Shown here one piece after another: positions 1 through 5,954 of a stretch of 7,392 nucleotides of DNA. The position numbers and the translations under genes are program-made. The DNA lies in the NCBI GenBank assembly GCA_029777755.1, contig JAKORQ010000172.1, positions 1-7,392 on the forward strand. Reading direction: 5' to 3'. This DNA is from Planctomycetota bacterium (GTDB taxonomy: Bacteria; Planctomycetota; Phycisphaerae; Tepidisphaerales; Tepidisphaeraceae). The notes beneath the pieces are model-generated. The model had not been told where the DNA came from. It worked only from the letters and a program-made list of their open reading frames with translations, and made no database searches. The first letter of the stretch is position 1; every line of letters begins with the position of its first letter.

Positions 1-115
1 AAGCGCTGACCCGCCTGATGGCGCATTTTCCTGCGACAAGATTCTGCCAGAACGCGGCTGCCCCTATCCCAAGGGGACTAACCGCGCCCACGCCTGTAAC
101 CACAACTCTGCGCAT
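1..115 (-). CDS. Second beta-ketoacyl-ACP synthase (FabF/KAS II-like), N-terminus only, cut by window edge
   Basis: Reading the minus strand from an ATG at 113-115 to the left edge gives 38 open codons. They begin MRRVVVTGVGAVSPLG, then GIGAAAFWQNLVAGK and end CAIRRVSA. This is the typical thiolase-fold N-terminus of FabF-type condensing enzymes (R-V-V-V-T-G-x-G-x-V-S-P-L-G, then W-x-x-L-x-x-G-K). It aligns residue for residue with the start of the complete FabF in this window (MNRRRVVVTGMGVISS). The family normally runs to about 410 residues, so roughly 90% of the gene lies outside, including the catalytic Cys-His-His. An in-frame ATG at 143-145 would add ten residues, but the homology favours 115. 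The gene diverges from the mutarotase gene at 289. It could be a FabF paralogue, a FabB-like enzyme or a specialised KAS; 38 residues do not decide. Confidence 0.88.
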   Translation of the reverse strand, partial: MRRVVVTGVGAVSPLGIGAAAFWQNLVAGKCAIRRVSA

Positions 116-126
116 AAGGATGCGCG

Positions 127-155
127 ATTGTAGAAGAATCAGCATAGCGGCGGAA
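127..155 (-). promoter_or_regulatory. Weak candidate promoter for the partial KAS gene
   Basis: On the minus strand a TACAAT box (127-132, five of six matches to the -10 consensus) lies 17 bases downstream of a poor -35-like TTCCGC (150-155). Transcription would begin around position 120, only a few bases before the ATG at 115. The mRNA would then be nearly leaderless, which fits the absence of a clear Shine-Dalgarno sequence. The -35 match is weak, so this is a candidate only. Confidence 0.25.
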
Positions 156-232
156 GTGCAAAGCCAGAGGCAGTTTAGGATTCGCTCACCGTCCACGGGC
201 AATCGCCCTCGCGGGGCAATGAATTCCGGCCA

Positions 233-260
233 TTGACGACATCATGCCAGCGGCAATACT
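233..260 (+). promoter_or_regulatory. Candidate promoter of the mutarotase gene
   Basis: TTGACG at 233-238 matches the sigma-70 -35 box in five of six positions. AATACT at 255-260, 16 bases further on, matches the -10 box in four of six. Initiation near 267 would leave a leader of about 22 bases carrying the purine-rich ribosome binding site of the ATG at 289. The ATG at 244 lies between the two boxes, which argues against its use. This rests on motif inspection only. Confidence 0.35.
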
Positions 261-270
261 CACCGGCAGG

Positions 271-288
271 AAGGAAAGGAACAGGAAG
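271..288 (+). promoter_or_regulatory. Ribosome binding site that decides the start at 289
   Basis: A purine-rich run (AAGGAAAGGA at 271-280, followed by AGGAAG at 283-288) stands directly before the ATG at 289. The AAAGGA core ends 8 bases before the start codon. No comparable sequence precedes the in-frame ATG at 244. Confidence 0.65.
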
Positions 289-1191
289 ATGACCATCGAG
301 CAACTGCGCGAGAAGTACAACACCGATCGTATCCGGCTGACCGAAGGCGAAGGCGGCCTGCCCTGCCTGGATATCAAGACTGAACTGGCCGAGGCACGCA
401 TCTATCTCCACGGCGCCCATGTCGCGCACTTTCAGCCAGCCGGCGAGAAGCCGGTGCTGTTCATGAGTTCCAGAAGCGCGTTTGAGGCTGGCAAGCCGAT
501 TCGTGGGGGCGTCCCGGTCTGCTTCCCCTGGTTTGGCCCCAAGGAGGATGACCCGACAGCACCGATGCACGGGGTCGCCCGACTGCAGGAATGGACGGTG
601 ACATCGATAGCCGACCTGCCCGGCGGCGAAGTGGGCATCATCATGGAGCTGCTGCCCTCGGAGCTGAGCCGCAAGTTCTGGCCGCACAATTTCCACCTCG
701 AGCACCGCATCCGTATTGGCCGGGAGCTGTCGATGACACTGGCGACCCGCAACACCGGCATAGAGCCGTTCACCATCAGCGAGGCGCTGCACACCTACTT
801 CCTGGTCGGCGATGTGCGGCAAGTGAAGATCACCGGTCTGGAGGAAACGGTCTATATGGACAAGACCCAGCAGATGAAGCGATTCACCGAGGGTACCGAG
901 CCGATCACCATCTCATCCGAGACCGACCGCCACTACCTTAACACGGCCAACAGCACTGTGATCCATGACCCCTCGCTTGGCCGAAGGATCACCATCAGCA
1001 AATCCGGCTCGCAGACCACGGTCGTTTGGAACCCCTGGATAGCCAAGGCCAAGGCCATGCCCGACTTTGGCGATGACGAATGGCCGAACATGGTATGCGT
1101 GGAAACCGCCAACGAAGCCGACAACGCAGTCTCAGTCGCGCCCAACTCCGATCACCTGATGCAGGCGACGATCAAGGTGGAAACGATGTAG
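289..1191 (+). CDS. D-hexose-6-phosphate mutarotase (YeaD/aldose 1-epimerase-like family)
   Basis: This 300-residue protein fits the glucose-6-phosphate 1-epimerase family (E. coli YeaD, yeast YMR099C), cytosolic enzymes that interconvert the alpha and beta anomers of hexose 6-phosphates. Family marks, numbered from the ATG at 289, are G-A-H near residues 42-44, the block GGVPVCFPWFGP at 73-84, MHGVAR at 93-98 and SEALHTYFLVGD at 164-175. His168 is the likely catalytic acid, and Glu272 in VCVETAN the likely catalytic base. There is no signal peptide or membrane segment. The start at 289 is preferred over the in-frame ATG at 244 because a strong ribosome binding site precedes it and the extra 15 residues (MPAAILTGRKERNRK) look unlike the family. 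The gene converges on fabF and has its own promoter candidate; no functional link to fatty-acid synthesis is evident. Family assignment is firm; the true sugar substrate is inferred. Confidence 0.9.
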   Translation: MTIEQLREKYNTDRIRLTEGEGGLPCLDIKTELAEARIYLHGAHVAHFQPAGEKPVLFMSSRSAFEAGKPIRGGVPVCFPWFGPKEDDPTAPMHGVARLQEWTVTSIADLPGGEVGIIMELLPSELSRKFWPHNFHLEHRIRIGRELSMTLATRNTGIEPFTISEALHTYFLVGDVRQVKITGLEETVYMDKTQQMKRFTEGTEPITISSETDRHYLNTANSTVIHDPSLGRRITISKSGSQTTVVWNPWIAKAKAMPDFGDDEWPNMVCVETANEADNAVSVAPNSDHLMQATIKVETM

Positions 1192-1220
1192 GCAAGACGA
1201 AGGGTCTTTGATTGGTTGGG

Positions 1221-1234
1221 ATTTGCGATTTGCG
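1221..1234. repeat. Tandem heptamer ATTTGCG x2
   Basis: ATTTGCG occurs twice head to tail (1221-1227, 1228-1234) and is followed by a degenerate ACTTGGA. It lies 30 bases after the mutarotase stop, in non-coding DNA that looks richer in A and T than the flanking genes. Short tandem tracts of this kind are frequent in dispersed intergenic repeats of many environmental bacteria. Function unknown. Confidence 0.5.
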
Positions 1235-1296
1235 ACTTGGAGGAGCTGCGCGGTCCTGACTGTCAATCAACGATAAACAGAATCATCTGTGTCCCT

Positions 1297-1320
1297 GACT
1301 TCGACAAGCTCAGTCGAGTC
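1297..1320. repeat. Imperfect inverted repeat (hairpin) around AAGCTCA
   Basis: GACTTCGAC (1297-1305) and GTCGAGTC (1313-1320) can pair with one bulged T, leaving a 7-base loop AAGCTCA. There is no T-run after it on either strand, so it does not read as an intrinsic terminator. The core CTTCGACAAGCTCAG resembles a short dispersed intergenic repeat I recognise from many bacterial genomes, but copy number cannot be seen here. Confidence 0.5.
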
Positions 1321-1340
1321 ATGGCTGCAAGATCGTCTGC

Positions 1341-1370
1341 TCATCCGTGTGCATCTGCGTTCATCCGTGT
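1341..1370. repeat. Tandem decamer repeat TCATCCGTGT (three units)
   Basis: Three adjacent 10-base units read TCATCCGTGT (1341-1350), GCATCTGCGT (1351-1360) and TCATCCGTGT (1361-1370). The outer two are identical and the middle one is diverged. A fourth related unit, TCATCTGTGT, stands apart at 1283-1292. Such CATCCGTGT-type decamer tracts are a common dispersed intergenic repeat in GC-rich environmental bacteria. The tract ends 10 bases before the terminator palindrome downstream of fabF. Confidence 0.65.
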
Positions 1371-1374
1371 TTCC

Positions 1375-1406
1375 AAAAACAAACCCTCGCGATCGCGAGG
1401 GTTTTT
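1375..1406. terminator. Bidirectional intrinsic terminator between mutarotase gene and fabF
   Basis: A perfect 24-base palindrome (1381-1404, core CCCTCGCGATCGCGAGGG) is flanked by T-runs on both strands. Read on the minus strand, the stem is followed by GTTTGTTTTT, 26 bases past the fabF TGA. Read on the plus strand, it is followed by TTTTT. Its site in the gap between two convergent genes fits a shared terminator that ends the fab operon and also stops mutarotase transcripts. The central bases must open to form a loop, leaving a stem of about 9-10 pairs. Confidence 0.85.
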
Positions 1407-1429
1407 GTCTATCGACGTTTTCTGCCCGA

Positions 1430-2671
1430 TCAGATCTTCTTGAAAAGCAGGACGGCGTTGTGGCCGCCGAAGCCGAAGTTGTTCGACAGGGCGTATTTCA
1501 CTTCCCGTTCGCGAGCGACGTTGGGCACGCAGTCCAGGTCGCACTCGGAATCCTGATTCTCGAGATTTATCGTCGGGTGGATGATTCCCTTGGAGATCGT
1601 CATGCAGCAGGCAACGGCCTCGATGCCGCCGGCGGCGCCAAGGAGATGGCCGGTCATGCTCTTGGTGGAGCTCATGGCTAGCTTCTTCGCATGGTCGCCA
1701 AACGTCCGCTTCACCGCGCGTGTCTCGGCGATATCGCCAAGCGGGGTGCTGGTGCCGTGGGCGTTGACATAATCCACCTGCTCGGGGTTCACAGCCGCAT
1801 CGTTCAGGGCCAGGGCCATGGCCGCGCTGGCGCCCTTGCCCTCCTCTTCCGGTGCGGTGATGTGGAACGCGTCGGCGGTCATGCCATAGCCAACCAGCTC
1901 GGCATAGATCCGCGCCCCGCGTGCCTTCGCGTGCTCGTACTCCTCAAGGACGAGAACGCCGGCGCCTTCGCCCATGACGAAACCGTCGCGATCCTTGTCC
2001 CACGGGCGTGAGGCACGATGCGGCTCATCATTGCGGGTGCTCATGGCGCGGGCGGCACAGAAGCTGCCCACACCCAACTCGCACAGGGCCGCCTCGGAAC
2101 CGCCGCTGATCATAATGTCGGCGAAGCCGAACTGGATCAGGCGGAAGGCATCGCCGATGGCATTGGAGCCGGTCGCGCACGCAGTTGAGACGCTGGTGCA
2201 CGGCCCCTGCAAGCCATAGCGGATGGAGACGTTGCCGCTGCCGGCGTTTGCCATCAGCCTCGGGATGGTGAAGGGGCTGACGCGCCCGACGCCGCGCTCG
2301 TTGAGGATCCGGTTCTGCTCCTGCAGAGTCTCGATGCCGCCGATGCCGGTACCGATCAGCACACCGGCCCGGGTCGGGTCTTCCCTGGAGAAATCCAGGC
2401 CCGCGTCGCTGACGGCCTGCACGGATGCCGCAAGGGCAAACTGGCCAAAGCGATCGAGACGCTTGGCTTCGCGTGCATCGATGCCGTGCTTGGTGGGGTC
2501 AAACGAGTAGCACTCGCCACCGATCTGCGTGGGAAACTTTGAGGCGTCCCAGCGCCGAATGGTGGTAATGCCGCTCTTCCCCGCACAGAGGGCATCAAAA
2601 TAGGCGTCGACCTGTTCGGCAAGCGAACTGATCACACCCATGCCGGTAACAACTACACGACGTCTGTTCAT
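1430..2671 (-). CDS. fabF: 3-oxoacyl-[acyl-carrier-protein] synthase II
   Basis: This cytosolic condensing enzyme extends acyl-ACP by two carbons using malonyl-ACP. Its 413 residues equal the usual FabF length. The N-terminal thiolase motif RRVVVTGMG lies at 3-11, nucleophile Cys165 in STACATGS, His305 in NAHGTSTP, Lys337 in SSTKSMTGH and His342 in the same block. The glycine-rich NNFGFGGHN at 397-405 closes the active site. These positions match E. coli FabF (Cys163, His303, Lys335, His340) with an offset of two. One small departure is GVISSLAEQ at 12-20, where most relatives read V-S-P-L-G. The ribosome binding site before the ATG is weak. It is the last gene of the operon, 88 bases after acpP, and is followed by the palindromic terminator. 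A second KAS begins at the left edge of the window, so the genome probably carries at least two. Confidence 0.97.
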   Translation of the reverse strand: MNRRRVVVTGMGVISSLAEQVDAYFDALCAGKSGITTIRRWDASKFPTQIGGECYSFDPTKHGIDAREAKRLDRFGQFALAASVQAVSDAGLDFSREDPTRAGVLIGTGIGGIETLQEQNRILNERGVGRVSPFTIPRLMANAGSGNVSIRYGLQGPCTSVSTACATGSNAIGDAFRLIQFGFADIMISGGSEAALCELGVGSFCAARAMSTRNDEPHRASRPWDKDRDGFVMGEGAGVLVLEEYEHAKARGARIYAELVGYGMTADAFHITAPEEEGKGASAAMALALNDAAVNPEQVDYVNAHGTSTPLGDIAETRAVKRTFGDHAKKLAMSSTKSMTGHLLGAAGGIEAVACCMTISKGIIHPTINLENQDSECDLDCVPNVAREREVKYALSNNFGFGGHNAVLLFKKI

Positions 2672-2759
2672 GGAGCGATTCCGAGTTCAACGGTGGCCTG
2701 GCTTAGAGAATACTGCTATCCCCATAGCCGAACCACAAGATCCGCCAAGCCAAAACGGA

Positions 2760-2996
2760 TTACTTTTTGTGCTGCTTGATGTAGTCGATCGCCTGGCCGA
2801 CGGTCTGGATCTTCTCCGCTTCCTCGTCGGGGATGGACAGCTCGAACTCGTCCTCGAACTCCATCACCAGCTCAACGGTATCAAGCGAATCGGCATTCAG
2901 ATCGTTGATGAAGTGGGTGTCGCGGGTGATCTCACCCTTGTCCACGCCCATCTGCTCGCTAACGATCTCGATGACCTTCGTTTCAATCTCGTCCAT
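2760..2996 (-). CDS. acpP: Acyl carrier protein
   Basis: This 78-residue acidic protein carries growing acyl chains on a 4'-phosphopantetheine arm. The attachment serine is Ser37 in NADSLDTVELVM (35-46), the canonical DSL motif at the start of helix II. The protein has 22 Asp/Glu against 7 Lys/Arg, typical of ACP. I place the start at ATG 2994-2996, giving MDEIETKVIEI, because GGAAGG sits 7 bases upstream. A longer frame from a GTG at 3009-3011 would add MEGTN, but that codon overlaps the ribosome binding site. It lies between fabG and fabF as in E. coli. The 141-base gap upstream, wider than the others, holds a candidate promoter and a GAAAAG/CTTTTC palindrome just before the ribosome binding site. 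Separate, high expression is therefore likely. Activation needs AcpS, not in this window. Confidence 0.97.
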   Translation of the reverse strand: MDEIETKVIEIVSEQMGVDKGEITRDTHFINDLNADSLDTVELVMEFEDEFELSIPDEEAEKIQTVGQAIDYIKQHKK

Positions 2997-3003
2997 ATTC
3001 GTA

Positions 3004-3009
3004 CCTTCC
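3004..3009 (-). promoter_or_regulatory. Ribosome binding site of acpP (GGAAGG)
   Basis: GGAAGG on the minus strand ends 7 bases before the ATG at 2996. It excludes the alternative upstream GTG at 3009-3011, whose last base pairs would be part of the site itself. Confidence 0.75.
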
Positions 3010-3070
3010 ACTGAAAAGGCTTTTCACGCCCTTGTCGTGCATCGAAGCGACGCGCCCCGATGGCTCGATG

Positions 3071-3098
3071 ACTATATCTGTCAATGGCCCTTTTGCAA
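3071..3098 (-). promoter_or_regulatory. Candidate internal promoter for acpP
   Basis: On the minus strand TTGCAA (3093-3098, four of six -35 matches) and TATAGT (3071-3076, five of six -10 matches) are 16 bases apart, all within the fabG-acpP gap. Initiation near 3064 would give a leader of about 68 bases. A second, perfect TTGACA also lies between the two boxes but has no -10 partner at the right distance. A dedicated acpP promoter is known in E. coli and suits the large amount of ACP cells need. Inferred from motifs only. Confidence 0.45.
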
Positions 3099-3137
3099 CC
3101 GCTGGACCTGTCCAAACGGCTCAAGCGGGCTAACTGT

Positions 3138-3875
3138 TTACATGATCATTCCGCCGTCCACGTTAAGCACCTGTCCGGTGATGTAGGACGCTTCCCTCGA
3201 TGCCAGGAAGGCGACCGCGGCCGCCACTTCCTCTGCCTCGCCGAAACGCTTGACGGGGATCACCTGCAGGACACCCTGTTTGATCTGCTCGGGCAGCACC
3301 TCGGTCATGTCGGTGGTGATGAAGCCGGGGGCGATGCAGTTGCAGGTGACGCCCTTGGTGCCCAGCTCCTTCGCGACCGTCTTGGAGAGCCCGATCAGGC
3401 CCGCCTTCGAGGCCGCGTAATTCGCCTGGCCGGCGTTGCCAGCAACGCCCGAGACCGAGGCAATGTTGATGATGCGGCCATACTTGGCCCGCATCATCGG
3501 ACGGGCGGCGGCACGAATGGCGGCAAACGCGCTCTTGAGATTCGTCTGGATGACGATGTCGAAATCGGCATCCTCCATCCGCATGATCAGCCCGTCCTTC
3601 GTGATGCCGGCGTTGTTCACCAGCACATCCAGCCGGCCATGCTTCTCCACCACGCCCTCAACCATCTTCCCGACAGCCGCAGAGTCGGCGATATCGCAGA
3701 CCACTGGCTCGGCCGAGCCGCCGGCGGAGATGACCTCGTCACAGACGGCCTGGAGCTTCTCAAGGTTGCGGGCGACTGCCACCACGTGCATGCCGTCCTT
3801 CGCCAGACGCTTCACGATCGCGGCGCCGATTCCCCGCGATCCACCCGTCACGATAGCCACCTGTTTCTCGATCAT
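3138..3875 (-). CDS. fabG: 3-oxoacyl-[acyl-carrier-protein] reductase
   Basis: This 245-residue short-chain dehydrogenase/reductase reduces 3-ketoacyl-ACP to 3-hydroxyacyl-ACP with NADPH, probably as a cytosolic tetramer. The Rossmann cofactor motif TGGSRGIG is at 10-17, with Arg14 in the place expected for NADPH preference. NNAG is at 87-90. The catalytic set is Asn112 (TNLK), Ser140 (NIASVSG), Tyr153 and Lys157 (NYAASKAG). The C-terminus YITGQVLNVDGGMIM is characteristic of FabG rather than of general SDR enzymes. Length matches E. coli FabG (244). The ATG has GGAAGG and AAAGGA upstream. It starts 30 bases after the fabD stop, so the two are almost certainly co-transcribed. Confidence 0.97.
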   Translation of the reverse strand: MIEKQVAIVTGGSRGIGAAIVKRLAKDGMHVVAVARNLEKLQAVCDEVISAGGSAEPVVCDIADSAAVGKMVEGVVEKHGRLDVLVNNAGITKDGLIMRMEDADFDIVIQTNLKSAFAAIRAAARPMMRAKYGRIINIASVSGVAGNAGQANYAASKAGLIGLSKTVAKELGTKGVTCNCIAPGFITTDMTEVLPEQIKQGVLQVIPVKRFGEAEEVAAAVAFLASREASYITGQVLNVDGGMIM

Positions 3876-3905
3876 TTCCTTTATCCTTCCGCCAAACCGT
3901 GAAGC

Positions 3906-4835
3906 TCAAGCCGCGGAAAGCGCGGCCATGTTCTCCAGGCTCTCTACCGGGAGCCGACGATTGATTCGCTTCGCCAGTCCCGCCAGTGTACGCCCAGGCG
4001 CCAGTTCGACAAACCGTGCCTCGCCGTTCGCCATCAGCGCCTGCATCGTCTCGGCCCAGCGCACCGGGCTGACGATCTGCTGCACCAGCAGCGACTTGAT
4101 GCTCGCCGCGTCGCCGTGCGTCCTGGCGGTCACATTCGAGTAAACCGCCACGGCAGGATCGGCAAACTGCACCTTCTCCAGCTCCTGGAGCATCTTGTCG
4201 GCGCCGCTCTGCATTATGGGGGAATGGAACGCGCCTGCCACCTTCAGCGCAACCGCTTTATGGCCCGCGGCTTCCGCGCTCTTTAGCACACGCTCACAAG
4301 CGCCGATTGCTCCAGATACCACGATCTGCCCGGGGGCGTTGAAGTTGGCGGGAACCAGGACCTCGCCACCGGCGGCTTGCTCACAGAGCTTGTTCACGGC
4401 CGCCTCATCAGCGCCCATGATCGCCACCATGCCGCTCCTGCTGGCCAGCGCGGCATCCTGCATGTACCGCCCGCGGGCGGCCACCAGGCGAAGACCATCC
4501 TCAAAACCGAAGCAGCCGGCCAGGTGCAGGGCGGTGTACTCGCCCAGGCTCAGGCCCGCACAGGCGGTGATCGCCTTCGGGTCGATCCTGCCGGCGTCAA
4601 CGGCGGCTCGATAGCAGGCGATGGAGGTCGTGTAGATCGCCGGCTGGGCCATATCGGTGCCATTGAGCTTGTCTTCCGGGCCCTCGAAGCAAATGGCAGC
4701 GAGATCAAACCCCAGGACACTGCTCGCACGATCGAACACTTCGCGAGCGGCCGGTGAGGATTCATAAAAATCCTTCCCCATGCCGACAAACTGTGCGCCC
4801 TGGCCGGGACAGAGGATGAAAGTTTGCGTGCTCAT
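3906..4835 (-). CDS. fabD: Malonyl-CoA:ACP transacylase
   Basis: This 309-residue enzyme transfers malonyl from CoA to the ACP arm, supplying the extender for FabH and FabF. The oxyanion-hole motif PGQGAQ is at 10-15. The nucleophile is Ser96 in AGLSLGEYTAL (93-103), the carboxylate-binding Arg is Arg121 in AARGRYMQ, and the catalytic His is His204 in GAFHSPIM. Length is usual for the family. The residue before the nucleophile is Leu95, where E. coli has His (GHSLGE). The GLSLGE form occurs in FabD of several phyla, so activity is expected. It lies 33 bases after fabH and 30 before fabG. The ribosome binding site is weak (a GGAT-like site about 15 bases from the ATG), which may mean translation is helped by upstream ribosomes. 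Confidence 0.96.
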   Translation of the reverse strand: MSTQTFILCPGQGAQFVGMGKDFYESSPAAREVFDRASSVLGFDLAAICFEGPEDKLNGTDMAQPAIYTTSIACYRAAVDAGRIDPKAITACAGLSLGEYTALHLAGCFGFEDGLRLVAARGRYMQDAALASRSGMVAIMGADEAAVNKLCEQAAGGEVLVPANFNAPGQIVVSGAIGACERVLKSAEAAGHKAVALKVAGAFHSPIMQSGADKMLQELEKVQFADPAVAVYSNVTARTHGDAASIKSLLVQQIVSPVRWAETMQALMANGEARFVELAPGRTLAGLAKRINRRLPVESLENMAALSAA

Positions 4836-4868
4836 GTCTGGTATATCTATCCGGGGATGCGCCTGCGG

Positions 4869-5855
4869 CTAGATCCTCACGACGGCATTCGCCCAGGTAA
4901 GGCCCGCGCCAAACGCCACGAACAGGACCACATCGCCGACCTTCAGCCGGCCGGCCCGCATCGCCTCATCTAGGGCGATCGGGATCGAGGCGGCCGACGT
5001 GTTGCCGTACTTGTCGATATTTACGAACACCTTCTCCGACGGAAAACCGAGCTTGCTCACCGCCGAGTCGATGATGCGCTGATTCACCTGGTGCGGAACC
5101 AGCAGCGCCACCTGGTCATGCGTCAGGTTGCACTTCGCAAGCGCATCCTCAATCAGCTCCTCGAAGCGGGTGACCGCAAACTTGTAGACCTCGCGGCCCT
5201 GCAGACGCATGTACTGCCCGCGCTTCTCGATCATCTCCTTCGTGACCGGGTTACGGCTGCCCGGCGGGCAATAGAGCATTTCCCAGCCGTTCCCATCGGC
5301 ATACAGCGAGCCATACTGCCAGCCGCGGGTGGGGTCCTCATGGCGCTGAAGTACGACAGCCCCAGCGCCATCCCCAAAGAGGATGCAGCTTCCGCGATCC
5401 GTATAGTCGGTGATGCGGGTGATGGTTTCAGCGCCGATGACCAGCACATTGCGATATCGCCCGGAGCGGACATAGCTAGCCCCGACATCCATCGCATACA
5501 GGAATCCGCTGCAGGCGGCGGACATGTCGAAGGCGGGCGTGTTATTGAGCCCCAGCTCCTTGGCGATGAAGCAGGCAGTGGAGGGGAAGACCATCTCAGG
5601 GGTGATGGTGCCGCAGATGATCAGGTCGAGATCCTCGGCACGGACGCCGGCGGCGTCGAGCGCCTTGCGGGCGGCATCGGTGGCGAGACTGGCGGTGGTT
5701 TCACCTTCGGAGGCCACCCGGCGCTGCTTGATGCCGGTGCGCTGGGTGATCCATTCGTCGTTGGTTTCCACCATCTTCGACAGATCGTCGTTGGTGAGAA
5801 TCCTCTTGGGCAGCGAACTGCCTGTACCTGCGATAATGGCGCCGAAGTTGGACAT
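4869..5855 (-). CDS. fabH: 3-oxoacyl-[acyl-carrier-protein] synthase III
   Basis: This 328-residue enzyme starts fatty-acid synthesis by condensing an acyl-CoA primer, usually acetyl-CoA, with malonyl-ACP. The catalytic triad is Cys115 in DMSAACSGFLYA (110-121), His255 in VPHQVNQRI (253-261) and Asn285 in YGNTSAAS (283-290). The N-terminal block TNDEWITQRTGI at 31-42 and the C-terminal GAGLTWA at 316-322 are typical of FabH. Length is normal. Primer choice (straight or branched chain) cannot be read from these motifs. The ATG has only a weak nearby ribosome binding site; AGAAGG lies 17 bases upstream. A 99-base gap separates it from plsX and holds a small AAGGC/GCCTT inverted repeat (5896-5910) but no clear promoter. 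Confidence 0.97.
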   Translation of the reverse strand: MSNFGAIIAGTGSSLPKRILTNDDLSKMVETNDEWITQRTGIKQRRVASEGETTASLATDAARKALDAAGVRAEDLDLIICGTITPEMVFPSTACFIAKELGLNNTPAFDMSAACSGFLYAMDVGASYVRSGRYRNVLVIGAETITRITDYTDRGSCILFGDGAGAVVLQRHEDPTRGWQYGSLYADGNGWEMLYCPPGSRNPVTKEMIEKRGQYMRLQGREVYKFAVTRFEELIEDALAKCNLTHDQVALLVPHQVNQRIIDSAVSKLGFPSEKVFVNIDKYGNTSAASIPIALDEAMRAGRLKVGDVVLFVAFGAGLTWANAVVRI

Positions 5856-5954
5856 CTTTACTTTGCTATAGACCTTCTGGGTTTATTCCGCCCCCAAGGC
5901 ACTGCGCCTTACGCCAGCGCCGGCCGGGGAACGGCAATGATGAACAAGTGATCT

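Noticed and set aside
61..76. CCCCT/AGGGG inverted repeat as a terminator or operator
   Set aside because: It lies inside the coding start of the partial KAS (the VSPLGIG region) and is explained by codons.
175..822. Long minus-strand open frame (215 codons) opposite the mutarotase gene
   Set aside because: It is antisense to a well-recognised gene, matches no family I know, and is expected from GC-rich codon bias.
1341..1370. CRISPR-like array
   Set aside because: The units are 10 bases and directly adjacent with no spacers; a tandem or dispersed intergenic repeat fits better.
1389..1396. GCGATCGC as a cyanobacterial HIP1 element
   Set aside because: Only one copy is seen in the window, and it is explained by the symmetric terminator stem; HIP1 would be expected many times in 7 kb.
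1216..1681. Plus-strand frames running through the repeat region into fabF
   Set aside because: The N-terminal part is only the translation of the decamer repeats and the terminator, and the rest is antisense to fabF.
3084..3902. Long plus-strand open frame (272 codons) opposite fabG
   Set aside because: Antisense shadow of fabG; no domain and no ribosome binding site of note.
5896..5910. AAGGC/GCCTT inverted repeat between plsX and fabH as a terminator
   Set aside because: Only five pairs and no T-run follow on the minus strand, so it is unlikely to stop operon transcription.
5091..5951. Long plus-strand open frame (286 codons) opposite fabH
   Set aside because: Antisense shadow of fabH; the composition (rich in Gly, Ala, Asp, His) is typical of reverse-strand reading of GC-rich genes.
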